Below are positions 34,043 to 42,401 of a DNA stretch of 64,000 nucleotides, piece by piece (within the stretch, counting starts at the first letter, position 1; the number at the start of each line of letters is the position of its first letter). Source of the stretch: CAYMEV01 sp964431655 [NCBI: uncultured bacterium] (GTDB taxonomy: Bacteria; CAYMEV01); NCBI GenBank assembly GCA_964431655.1, contig CAYSKJ010000001.1, positions 1-64,000 of the forward strand, given 5' to 3'. The notes under the pieces were generated by a model. That model searched no databases and was not told the DNA's origin. It worked only from the letters and a program-made list of their open reading frames with translations. Both the position numbers and the translations under genes were made by a program.

Positions 34043-37000
34043 ATGGATAAAACTAATCTTTTAAAGTATTTTACTGTCAGCAAAAAGGCAACAGGGCTCG
34101 AGTACAAAACCCATCATGTATTTGACAATTTTGCCAAGAGGGATAAAAAACTTACGATTATTTCCCCGGATAATTATAATGAGTTCAGCATGAACCATTT
34201 TGCCAGCCTTTTTAATATATTTTCCTCGGAGGACAGCCATTTCCTTGAGTATTTACTTGAATGGGGAATCCTTGAGGATCAGAGCCTATATATCCTCAGG
34301 GATGCAAGGGATATAAGCATGATACCCGATGAACTCTTTTTGGTCAGGCAGATACCGCTTATTATCCTTGATATACTCATAGGCCTTTATGCTGTCCACA
34401 GAAATAACTTTTATTATGGCGGTGTAAAGAAGGAGGACCTTCTTTATAAGTACAGCAGGAGGCATAACATTGACGGTTTCAGCTATTACCTCTCCGGCGC
34501 CAAGATACTTAAAGCAGAGATTAACTCGGATATTCTCAATCTTCAGAGAGAGGATATAAAATCCCTGGTATTCAGCATAATCTCTTTTGTCAAAAACAAG
34601 GAAAGGGCAAAGCATGCCAGTGTCAACAGCCTTAATATGAACCAGCTGGTTGAGTATTTTATCAAGGACAAGATTATCAGGGATATAATACTCGAGATAT
34701 TCAGGGCTGAGGAAAGCATAACATATTATATAAGACTTCTGGTAAAGAATTTATTCTTTAATAATGAGCCACAGAGAGAATTCTACAACTCCATTATTCA
34801 AAGGCTTCCATGTCCGGACATCCCGCTGGAAAGGCACAGGATATCCCCGGAGGAGATCAAAAAACATAAAGCTGTCGTCATAAGCGGGGTAACCGGTATT
34901 GGAAAGTCTTTTTACATTAAGGATATTCTCAATATCTACAGGAAGATGAAATATGCCCCCTTTGTAATTAATGCTGCCCAGCACAGCACAAGCAACTATG
35001 ATTTTATACGCAATATAACTGACCTTATAAATGTAATGCTCAGGAAAAATGACTCCATGACCCTTGAAAAGCCGGCCAGCTCTTCAGAAGAGATGAGCTT
35101 TGAAGAGAGGATGTACCTTCTTTACAGGTTCGATCAGGCGGTCAGGCCTGTATTTGTGCTGGAGAATGCTGACCATGCAGATGAAAATACGCTTTTGCTC
35201 TTCAGAACCATAATAGAATCAGGTATCTCTGTAATTATAACCAACAATAATGATATAAGCAGTGACGGCTATATAAGGCTGGTCAAAGGGTTAAAAAAAG
35301 AAAGCATATACCCGGTAGTGCTTGATGAATGGAATGCAAATGAAATCTGTTCTTTTCTTGAAAGGGTTTTTTTCAATGAGAACAAGAAAAAGATAAGAAT
35401 TATGTCTGAGATGCTGTTCAAGAAAGGCCTGAAAACGCCGAAAAAGGTACGTGATATGGTAAACTATCTGCACAGCAGGGAAAAAGGGCTTTTTAACTAT
35501 GATATAAATGATTTTAAGAACAGCATAGAGATAAATATAGACCTGTTCAGGGATTTTAAGGAAAAGCTTTTCATCAGCCTTAATCCGGATGAGTCGCGTC
35601 TACTCAGGACCCTCTACCTTTTTCCCTGTGATGTGGAAGGCCTCTGCATGCTTCACTCAATGGAAGAAAAACGTGTAAAGGATGTCCTGAACAGCCTGCT
35701 TTTAAAAAAGATGATTTTTCTGGATAAGAACAAGTATATGGTGAAAGACAGGGATATTTCCAGCGAGCTTTCTGCAAAGCTCAGCAGGCACGAACTTCAT
35801 GATGAGTATCGCAGAATAGGCGCCTTTCTGCTAAAAGGCACCTCTGTGTCGCGAGCTATTCATGCACTCAATACTGCTGATTACCTTATAAGGGGGGGGT
35901 ATTGCCTCGAGGCGGCAAAGCTTATCCTGGACTATTCAGGGGAATCGGACAGGGTGCTGGAGAAGGGAAGGCATATCTGGTACTATAACAAGGCCCTTGA
36001 TATATTCAGGCAGAACAGGATGAAAAAAGAGCAGGTAATAATCCTGGAGAGGCTGTTTGAGATACATTACAGGCGAAGTGATTATTCAAAGGCTGAAACA
36101 ATACTCCATTTTCTGAGCAGGGCAGGGTATGATTCCTTCAAGCTCCACAAGAAATATGCACTTCTCCTCGAATCCACCGGGGATTACAAACGAGCCATCG
36201 ATTATTACAACAGGGCTTTCAGCTCCATAAAAAAAAGCACCGACAGTAACCTAAAGATTGATATATATATAGACATTGCCAGGCTTCTTCTTAAGACTTA
36301 CAGGGAAGATTCAGCACGGGACATACTCCAGAAGGCGATTATTACCGAAAAGGAAAGCAATAATATGGACAGGCACAATATCATACTGTCCCTGCTTGGG
36401 GAGCTTTATTTGCTTGAAGGAGACATTGATTCTTCGCTGAAGGCTTTCATAGAATCAGCTGAATTAAGCGAGAAAATCACGGATTACTATACCCTGAGCC
36501 ATACCCTGTCAGGTATCGGGCTTTTATATTTCAGGAAAAGGTCCTTTGACAAGGCATATGTATATTATAAAAAATCCCTGGACCTTGCCATTAGAAATGA
36601 CAATATTCAGGGTATTTCCCTGGGATACTCCAACCTGGGTAAGATAAACATGGTTTCAGGAAACTTTTCAGGGGCTTATGAGCAGTATACCAATGCCATG
36701 ATCCTTCACCAGAAAACGGGTGACAGGAAGCAGTATGTCAATGACAGTTACAGGATATCATATCTGCTGACAGAGAAGGGAGAGCTGAGCCGGGCATATT
36801 ATTCCGTCAAAGAGGGTCTGGATATAGCAGAAAAGGTAAAGGACCAGGAACTGAAGGCCATGATGCTCAGCAGTTTCGGCAGGATATACCATTGTCTCGG
36901 AAGTTACGGTGAATCTGTCAACTATCATTACTATTCAAGAGTGATAGCAAAAAAACAGGGTTTTAAGGAATTCCTGGCCAGAATAAACAATTCCCTGTCA

Positions 37001-37654
37001 AGCCTAATGTTCGATCTTGGCGATTACGTGAAATCCGGCCAGTTTGCTCAGAAATCGATCATCCTGGAGGAAGAACTCCGGACAAATGAGTTTATTCCCC
37101 TGAATAATGCCCTCATAACTGCATCCCGGATATTTCTCGGGGATGCTGATGACCCTCTTGCCATGATCAGGGAATTGAAGAATGAGGAGAATCTTCCGGA
37201 TGATTTTTACCGGTTCAGGTATTATAAAACAGTATATGATGCGGGAAGATACCTCGGAGTGCGCGACCTGATGATATATTGTCTGCAGATGATAAAAGAC
37301 CTTAACCTGGGTGCTTACAGCGTCTGGTATGACCTTGTGCAGGCCCTCTGCCATCAGTGGCTTTTTAATGATATGCCCGAGGAGGCAATCCTGAAACATT
37401 TAGAGACAGCTAATCAGATGGATTTCAGCGAGCTCCAGTGGGTGTGGGAATATGTCCTGGCCAATCATCTCTATTCAGCCGGTAAGCAGCAGGAATCCTA
37501 TAATCACTACCTCGGGGCATATGAAAAGATAAAGGACAGGCTTTACAGCATATCAGAAATTTACAGGAATGCATATATTTCCAGCCCGTTCCGCCGTTTT
37601 GCCTATGAAAAGGGCGAGAAGGTTTTTCAGAAATTCAGCAGTTTATATTACTGA
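34043..37654 (+). CDS. Pseudokinase - AAA/STAND-like ATPase - TPR signalling protein
   Basis: A 1203-residue cytoplasmic protein. Residues about 1-240 resemble a degenerate Ser/Thr kinase: at about 118-134, VHRNNFYYGGVKKEDLLY aligns with the catalytic loop H..GIvHRDlKPeNIL, but HRD is replaced by YGG, so the catalytic Asp is missing. A P-loop ATPase follows with GVTGIGKS (about 282-289), a Walker B-like FVLENADHADE and a lid near EWNANEICSFLE. Residues about 600-1180 form a long array of TPR repeats (for example GDYKRAIDYYNRAF and GNFSGAYEQYTNAM). The layout is like PknK and other kinase-AAA-TPR regulators. No DNA-binding domain is seen. It starts without a visible ribosome binding site. Confidence 0.72.
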   Translation: MDKTNLLKYFTVSKKATGLEYKTHHVFDNFAKRDKKLTIISPDNYNEFSMNHFASLFNIFSSEDSHFLEYLLEWGILEDQSLYILRDARDISMIPDELFLVRQIPLIILDILIGLYAVHRNNFYYGGVKKEDLLYKYSRRHNIDGFSYYLSGAKILKAEINSDILNLQREDIKSLVFSIISFVKNKERAKHASVNSLNMNQLVEYFIKDKIIRDIILEIFRAEESITYYIRLLVKNLFFNNEPQREFYNSIIQRLPCPDIPLERHRISPEEIKKHKAVVISGVTGIGKSFYIKDILNIYRKMKYAPFVINAAQHSTSNYDFIRNITDLINVMLRKNDSMTLEKPASSSEEMSFEERMYLLYRFDQAVRPVFVLENADHADENTLLLFRTIIESGISVIITNNNDISSDGYIRLVKGLKKESIYPVVLDEWNANEICSFLERVFFNENKKKIRIMSEMLFKKGLKTPKKVRDMVNYLHSREKGLFNYDINDFKNSIEINIDLFRDFKEKLFISLNPDESRLLRTLYLFPCDVEGLCMLHSMEEKRVKDVLNSLLLKKMIFLDKNKYMVKDRDISSELSAKLSRHELHDEYRRIGAFLLKGTSVSRAIHALNTADYLIRGGYCLEAAKLILDYSGESDRVLEKGRHIWYYNKALDIFRQNRMKKEQVIILERLFEIHYRRSDYSKAETILHFLSRAGYDSFKLHKKYALLLESTGDYKRAIDYYNRAFSSIKKSTDSNLKIDIYIDIARLLLKTYREDSARDILQKAIITEKESNNMDRHNIILSLLGELYLLEGDIDSSLKAFIESAELSEKITDYYTLSHTLSGIGLLYFRKRSFDKAYVYYKKSLDLAIRNDNIQGISLGYSNLGKINMVSGNFSGAYEQYTNAMILHQKTGDRKQYVNDSYRISYLLTEKGELSRAYYSVKEGLDIAEKVKDQELKAMMLSSFGRIYHCLGSYGESVNYHYYSRVIAKKQGFKEFLARINNSLSSLMFDLGDYVKSGQFAQKSIILEEELRTNEFIPLNNALITASRIFLGDADDPLAMIRELKNEENLPDDFYRFRYYKTVYDAGRYLGVRDLMIYCLQMIKDLNLGAYSVWYDLVQALCHQWLFNDMPEEAILKHLETANQMDFSELQWVWEYVLANHLYSAGKQQESYNHYLGAYEKIKDRLYSISEIYRNAYISSPFRRFAYEKGEKVFQKFSSLYY

Positions 37655-38001
37655 CCGTTGTCTATACCTTCGAAGTGCTCAATCTCTGCTCTTTTGCCGT
37701 ATACAATAAGGGCAATGACATCAAATCGTATTTTTGAGAATCTCTTTTTCCCTGAATTCAGATAATGGACAGCTGTCTTATGCATACGGTCAATTTTGTC
37801 CGGGTTGACCCTTTCTTCCGGGTAACCGTAAAAGGGACTGCCTGATGTCTTGACCTCAACAAATACAATAGCATCACCCTTGCATGCTATAATATCAATT
37901 TCCCCGCAGAATGCGCGGTAATTTCTCTCCAGTATGGAATAACCCTTGTCCCGGAGGTACTTTACAGCCATGTCCTCGCCTTTGGTGCCTAAATGGGTCA
38001 C
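37648..38001 (-). CDS. yraN: YraN family (UPF0102) predicted endonuclease
   Basis: A 117-residue protein with the family signature HLGTKGEDMAVKYLRDKGYSILERN (core: GTKGEDMAVKYL), NYRAFCGEIDIIACKGDAIVFVEVKT and RFDVIALIV. The Asp, Glu and Lys in GEIDII and VEVKT form a restriction-endonuclease-like active site. The cellular role is not established. It overlaps rplS by 4 bases (ATGA) upstream, and its stop overlaps the convergent pseudokinase gene by 7 bases. rplS-yraN is a common order, usually with rnhB between; rnhB is absent here. Confidence 0.88.
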   Translation of the reverse strand: MTHLGTKGEDMAVKYLRDKGYSILERNYRAFCGEIDIIACKGDAIVFVEVKTSGSPFYGYPEERVNPDKIDRMHKTAVHYLNSGKKRFSKIRFDVIALIVYGKRAEIEHFEGIDNGQ

Positions 38002-38345
38002 CTGAAGCGCTTTTCTTTAATCCTGGCAGCCTTTCCGGTTCTTTCTCTAAGGTAGTAAAGTTTGGCTCTTCTGACCTTGCCAAGCCTCTTGACCTCAATC
38101 CTGGAGAGCAGGGGCGAATGGTAGGGGAAGGTTTTTTCAACACCTACGCCATAGGATGTTTTTCTCAGGGTAAAATTGGTCCTGTGCATCCCTTTCTTTA
38201 TTTTAAGTACAACACCCTCGAAGGGCTGTTCCCTTGTCTTTTCGCCTTCCTTTATTGTGAAGTATACTCTTACGGTATCCCCGATATGAAAGGGAATAGG
38301 CTCTTCTTTCAGATGCCTTCTCTCAATCTTTTCCAAAAGGTTCAT
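37998..38345 (-). CDS. rplS: 50S ribosomal protein L19
   Basis: A 115-residue ribosomal protein of the usual length. Recognisable segments are GDTVRVYFTIKEGEKTREQPFEGVVL (core: GDTVRVYF), SYGVGVEKTFPYHSPLL, the C-terminal RRAKLYYLRERTGKAARIKE. It is at the 30S-50S interface. A strong AAGGAGG lies 7 bases upstream. trmD, rimM and rpsP, the usual partners, are not adjacent; pilT lies upstream instead. Confidence 0.96.
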   Translation of the reverse strand: MNLLEKIERRHLKEEPIPFHIGDTVRVYFTIKEGEKTREQPFEGVVLKIKKGMHRTNFTLRKTSYGVGVEKTFPYHSPLLSRIEVKRLGKVRRAKLYYLRERTGKAARIKEKRFR

Positions 38346-38429
38346 TAAAAATCCTCCTTAGCCTCTGTCACAACCTGGATTATTGGTTTCAGCAGGTTGA
38401 CATGCTTTGTTTTAAAAAATAAGAACTTA

Positions 38430-38458
38430 CCTATAACCTCATATTATTAATTAATCAA
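38430..38458 (-). promoter_or_regulatory. Sigma-70 type promoter for rplS-yraN
   Basis: On the minus strand TTGATT (38458-38453), a 17-bp spacer and TATAGG (38435-38430). It lies in the gap after pilT and gives rplS a leader of about 78 bases. Confidence 0.5.
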
Positions 38459-38463
38459 GAAAA

Positions 38464-39957
38464 TTATTTCTTAAAAATACCGAAGCCCTTTTTATCCTTT
38501 TCCGACATTTTGGATGTGAAATCCTCTATTGTATGCTTTAATTTAGAGATTTCCTGGTCCTTTTCCTTCTGCATCCTGACGGATTTTTCATAAAGGGCTG
38601 AACTCTTCTGGTTTGCTTTCTGAAGTTCATTTCTTAGCTCAAGAAGCTCTCTTTCCAGTTCCTTTATTATACTGTCCTTTTCCTGGATTGCAGAGTCTTT
38701 GTCAGTCAGGTCCTTATTGTATTTATCCAGCTGTTCCTGGAAATCCTTCTCCATCTCCATAAGCTTCATGATTTTTGAAAAATCTGCTTTGCTCAATTCC
38801 GGTTTACCCCCTTTGTGTTCATAGTCATCAGGTTCTTTGAATTTATCGGCAAACAGCTTTGTAAGGTTAAGCTCCAGCTCAGAAGCATTGGCACTGCACC
38901 TTAAAGCCTCTTCTTTCGTAATAACATTATTCAGAATCAAGGCCATGAGGGACTGGTTCATGGACTGCATCCTGGTGTGAACGACACTTGATTCTATCTC
39001 GTCTATCAATTCACTGGTATTGCCTGTAAGTATCAGTTTTTTGGCATTAGGCGATGCTATGAGAATCTCCACACCCGCCACCATTCCGTCAACATTCTTT
39101 TTTTTCACCAGCTGTTGCGAAAGAACAGCAAGGAGAACATGTGAAAGCTGAAGCTTTATCTGCTGCTGCTGAGATGAGGGGAACATGTCTATAATCCTGT
39201 CTATGGTCTGGGATGCGTCATTGGTATGAAGGGTGGAAAGAACCAGATGTCCTGTTTCTGCAGCCGTGAGTACAGTCTCCATGGTTTCCTGGTCCCTCAT
39301 TTCGCCGACCATTATTACATCAGGGTCCTGCCTTAATACATTTCTAAGGGCCTCGGCAAAGTTGGGAGTATCGAAACCTACCTCCCTCTGGCTTATACAG
39401 GCCAGATTATCACGGAACAGGAATTCTATCGGGTCTTCAATAGTAACGATATGTACATTTCTTGTATTGTTTATCTCCTTGATCATTGCCGCCAGGGTTG
39501 TTGATTTACCGCTGCCGGTGGGACCTGTAACCAGTATAAGGCCCTGTTTCCTTGAGACAAGGTCCAGGAGCTGTTCGGGCAGGTCAAGATCCTTTATGGA
39601 CAGGATTTCATGGGGTATATTCCTGAACACTATCCCGAAAGAGCTCCTCTGCTGGAATATATGGGTCCTGAACCTGGCCAGGCCGGGTACGGAATACCCG
39701 ACATCAATTGCCTTTTTTTCCCTGAATTTTTCTCTGCTGTCCCTTGGAAGAATGCAAAGGGCAATGGATTTTATATCATCCGGCTTGAGTACTGGAAAAT
39801 CCAGGGGTATGAGCCTGCCGTCCAGCCTGATCATCGGCGGCCTCATGACTTTCAGATGTAAATCCGATGCCTTCCGGCTGACAAGCTCCTTGAGAAAATT
39901 ATTCAGCATGGAGGTACTGTAAGCCCTCTGATCCTGTATGGTCTTTTCAATTGTCAA
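38464..39957 (-). CDS. pilT: PilT-family twitching ATPase with coiled-coil tail
   Basis: A 497-residue retraction ATPase of type IV pili. Walker A is GPTGSGKST (145-153), the Asp box is IVTIEDPIEF, Walker B VIMVGEMRDQET and the His box GHLVLSTLHTNDA. All are typical of PilT. The usual AIRNLIRE motif near the C-terminus is not conserved. After residue about 390 there is a charged coiled coil of about 110 residues (DFQEQLDKYNKDLTDKD, LERELLELRNELQ) that normal PilT (about 345-370 aa) lacks. The start is TTG with AAGGAG 7 bases upstream. No other pilus gene is in the window. Confidence 0.88.
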   Translation of the reverse strand: MTIEKTIQDQRAYSTSMLNNFLKELVSRKASDLHLKVMRPPMIRLDGRLIPLDFPVLKPDDIKSIALCILPRDSREKFREKKAIDVGYSVPGLARFRTHIFQQRSSFGIVFRNIPHEILSIKDLDLPEQLLDLVSRKQGLILVTGPTGSGKSTTLAAMIKEINNTRNVHIVTIEDPIEFLFRDNLACISQREVGFDTPNFAEALRNVLRQDPDVIMVGEMRDQETMETVLTAAETGHLVLSTLHTNDASQTIDRIIDMFPSSQQQQIKLQLSHVLLAVLSQQLVKKKNVDGMVAGVEILIASPNAKKLILTGNTSELIDEIESSVVHTRMQSMNQSLMALILNNVITKEEALRCSANASELELNLTKLFADKFKEPDDYEHKGGKPELSKADFSKIMKLMEMEKDFQEQLDKYNKDLTDKDSAIQEKDSIIKELERELLELRNELQKANQKSSALYEKSVRMQKEKDQEISKLKHTIEDFTSKMSEKDKKGFGIFKK

Positions 39958-40015
39958 GGTCCTGCTCCTTTATCATTGGATACAGCTTTATTACAAAAAT
40001 TACTGTTATCTGATA

Positions 40016-40043
40016 ATATTACTTCCATGAAGCAATTAGTCAA
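40016..40043 (-). promoter_or_regulatory. Sigma-70 type promoter for pilT
   Basis: On the minus strand TTGACT (40043-40038), a 16-bp spacer and TAATAT (40021-40016). Transcription near 40009 gives a leader of about 50 bases. Confidence 0.5.
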
Positions 40044-40058
40044 AAATAATCTTGTGAA

Positions 40059-40076
40059 TGTCAATATAAATTGACA
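40059..40076. repeat. Palindrome between pilT and murB
   Basis: A perfect 7-bp inverted repeat (TGTCAAT, 4-base spacer ATAA, ATTGACA). Its right arm holds a TTGACA (40071-40076) that, with TATCCT (40093-40098) after a 16-bp spacer, could be the murB promoter. The symmetry also fits a repressor operator controlling one or both divergent genes. Confidence 0.4.
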
Positions 40077-40137
40077 TATCCCATGTTTTTACTATCCTTT
40101 TTATGTTTCATGACTGTTCCAGGATGGGAGAGGCCTT

Positions 40138-41013
40138 CTGAAGATTATTAAAAATGCGGAACTGAAAGAATACACAACCTATAGAATCGGCGGTACTGCC
40201 TGCAAGATGCTGTTTCCTGAGAGCAGGGAGGATATTGGAAATATTGCATGCCATATAGGCAGTAATCCCTATTTTATAATGTCCAGCGGTTCAAATATGC
40301 TCTTTAACGATATACCCTTTGACGGAATGATTGTAAATATGTCAAGGTTCTGCAGTATAAAGCATCAGGAGGGTTCTCTGACTGTTTCATCCGGAACCAG
40401 AAACAGCGATATAATTAAATTTGCAAAGGAAAAAGGTGTTTCAAACCTTGTTTTTCTTGCCGGTATCCCGGGCAGGACAGGGGGTGCTTTATATATGAAT
40501 GCCGGTGCTTACGGGCATTGTATATCGGATTTAATCAGCAGTATTGAGCTGTTTGATATGAAAGAAAAAAAATTTATAAATATAAATAGAAAATCCATGG
40601 ATTATTTTTACCGGGGCCAGGGTTTTATTAAACCATGGCATATAATAGTATCGGGCGTTTTTCAAATACAGTGCGGAGATCCGGAAAGAACAAAAAAAGA
40701 TATAGAATCAATAATTAACAGCAGGAGTTCAAAACATCCCCCGGAACCTTCCGCCGGCTCAGTTTTCAAGAATCCTCCGGGCCACACAGCAGGAAGGCTC
40801 CTGGAGGAGTTGGGGCTGAAGGGTAAAACCCGGGGCGGTGCCCGGATATCGGATAAGCACGCAAATTTTATCGTAAACATGGGAAATGCCCGATTTGCTG
40901 ATGTAATGTACCTGATAAGGGACGCCAAAGCTAAAACCCTTGAAAAATACGATATTCAACTGGAAACAGAGATCCGGATCATTGAGTCCCTGGAGGATTT
41001 CTACAGGCTATGA
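40138..41013 (+). CDS. murB: UDP-N-acetylenolpyruvoylglucosamine reductase
   Basis: Reduces UDP-GlcNAc-enolpyruvate to UDP-MurNAc using FAD and NADPH in peptidoglycan synthesis. The FAD-binding segment begins KEYTTYRIGGTAC at about 40165-40203, followed by SSGSNMLFND, GIPGRTGGALYMNAGAYG, SSKHPPEPSAGSVFKNPPG and the C-terminal GGARISDKHANFIVN, all typical. The first ATG in frame is at 40207, after the conserved N-terminal segment, so the true start must be earlier. The frame is open from 40114; the candidates are CTG at 40138 (used here), with GGGAGAGG just upstream, or ATT at 40144 or 40147. The stop overlaps the next start (ATGA). Confidence 0.88.
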   Translation: MKIIKNAELKEYTTYRIGGTACKMLFPESREDIGNIACHIGSNPYFIMSSGSNMLFNDIPFDGMIVNMSRFCSIKHQEGSLTVSSGTRNSDIIKFAKEKGVSNLVFLAGIPGRTGGALYMNAGAYGHCISDLISSIELFDMKEKKFININRKSMDYFYRGQGFIKPWHIIVSGVFQIQCGDPERTKKDIESIINSRSSKHPPEPSAGSVFKNPPGHTAGRLLEELGLKGKTRGGARISDKHANFIVNMGNARFADVMYLIRDAKAKTLEKYDIQLETEIRIIESLEDFYRL

Positions 41014-42401
41014 AGGTTCTTTTCATTCAGAGGCTTTTTTTTGAATACACAGGGGTATCCTACCTGTCGGCATCCCTGAAAAAAAACGGTTTTTCCACGG
41101 ACCTAATCATTGAAAAGAGCATAAATAAGATAAAGAACTATATATCTGCTTCAAGGCCTGATGTCGTTGCCATGTCCATAATAAGCGGCTATGAAGGGTT
41201 TTATGGAAACACTGCCAAAGCCATAAGGGAGATTTCCAGGGATATTGTCCTGGTAGCAGGGGGTCCCCATATTACTTTTTTCCCCGGTTTTCTAAAAAAT
41301 TCAGAATTCAATTTCGGTATGATGGGCGAGGTTGATACCCTTCTGCCCGTTGCCCTTCAAAACATGGAATCCCTGGAAAAGGTTCCCAATGTTGTCATAG
41401 ACGGCCAGGCAGTCTCCTGCATTGACAGCCTTGAGGAGGACCTTGATACCCTGCCATTTCCTGACAGGGACCTGTACCTTAAGAAATACCCCCTTCTGGG
41501 CAATATCCCCAACAAGCACTTCGTGACAGGAAGGGGATGCCCCTATGAATGCTCTTTCTGCTTCAATGTATCATTAAAAAATATTTACAGAGGGAAGGGG
41601 AGTTTTGTCAGAAGACTTTCCCCGGAAAGGGTCATAAGCGAGATTGAATATATCAGGAAGCACTACCCGTTAAAGGCCGTCCGGTTTGATGATGATGTAT
41701 TTACCCTGGACAGCAGATGGCTCTGTGAATTCCTGCCCCTGTACAAAGAAAGGATTAACCTGCCTTACAGCTGTCTTATAAGGGCCAATAATTTTTCCGA
41801 TGATACAGGAAGACTGCTGAAGGACACCAGCTGTCATTTCGTTCAGTTCGGAATAGAATCAGCCAATGACAGGCTCAGGAAGGAGGTGCTGAACAAGAAA
41901 ATTGAGAAAAAACATATTATTGATGCATCCCTTATCCTCAAGAAATACCGGATCAAATTCGGCACCTTTAATATGCTTAATATACCAACGGAGACCTTCG
42001 ACCAGGGCTTTGAAACCATTGAATTAAACCGTTTTATACATACATCCCTTCCCTGGTGTTCAGTAATACAGCCCTATCCCGGAACAGGGCTTGCTGAATA
42101 TGCCAGGAGCATAGGGCTCCTTGATGACAAAGGCCTTGAAGGGATACAAGGCAGTTATTTCAACAGGGGGCTATTATGGAACAGGGATTCAAAAAGGCTT
42201 ATCAGGATGCAGAAGCTTTTCTTTTTCCTGTGCAAAATAAAGCTAAGCCGCAGGATCACCCGTTTTTTAGTGTCCCTTCCCCTTTCTTTTGTTTACAATG
42301 CGGTATTCTTTGCAACCTTCGGGTACCGCTATCTAAAGACGTACAGGATCGGCTTAAAATACCTTATTATTCTGGGCATTAAAACCAGGGGCGACTTCTA
42401 G
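41010..42401 (+). CDS. B12-binding domain radical SAM protein
   Basis: A 463-residue enzyme. Residues 1-140 form a cobalamin-binding Rossmann-like domain (GVSYLSASLKKNGF, PDVVAMSIISGYEGF, VLVAGGPHITFFP) without the DxHxxG motif, so B12 would bind base-on or not at all. The radical SAM motif is GRGCPYECSFC (Cys177, 181, 184). The C-terminus has hydrophobic segments (about 400-440) that could contact membrane. Family members alter lipids or secondary metabolites, but no substrate is evident. It overlaps murB by 4 bases and converges on the FAD oxidoreductase gene, also by 4 bases. Confidence 0.82.
   Translation: MKVLFIQRLFFEYTGVSYLSASLKKNGFSTDLIIEKSINKIKNYISASRPDVVAMSIISGYEGFYGNTAKAIREISRDIVLVAGGPHITFFPGFLKNSEFNFGMMGEVDTLLPVALQNMESLEKVPNVVIDGQAVSCIDSLEEDLDTLPFPDRDLYLKKYPLLGNIPNKHFVTGRGCPYECSFCFNVSLKNIYRGKGSFVRRLSPERVISEIEYIRKHYPLKAVRFDDDVFTLDSRWLCEFLPLYKERINLPYSCLIRANNFSDDTGRLLKDTSCHFVQFGIESANDRLRKEVLNKKIEKKHIIDASLILKKYRIKFGTFNMLNIPTETFDQGFETIELNRFIHTSLPWCSVIQPYPGTGLAEYARSIGLLDDKGLEGIQGSYFNRGLLWNRDSKRLIRMQKLFFFLCKIKLSRRITRFLVSLPLSFVYNAVFFATFGYRYLKTYRIGLKYLIILGIKTRGDF

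Noticed and set aside
39233-39922. 229-codon open frame antisense to pilT
   Set aside because: pilT has all catalytic boxes on the other strand; the antisense translation is not protein-like.
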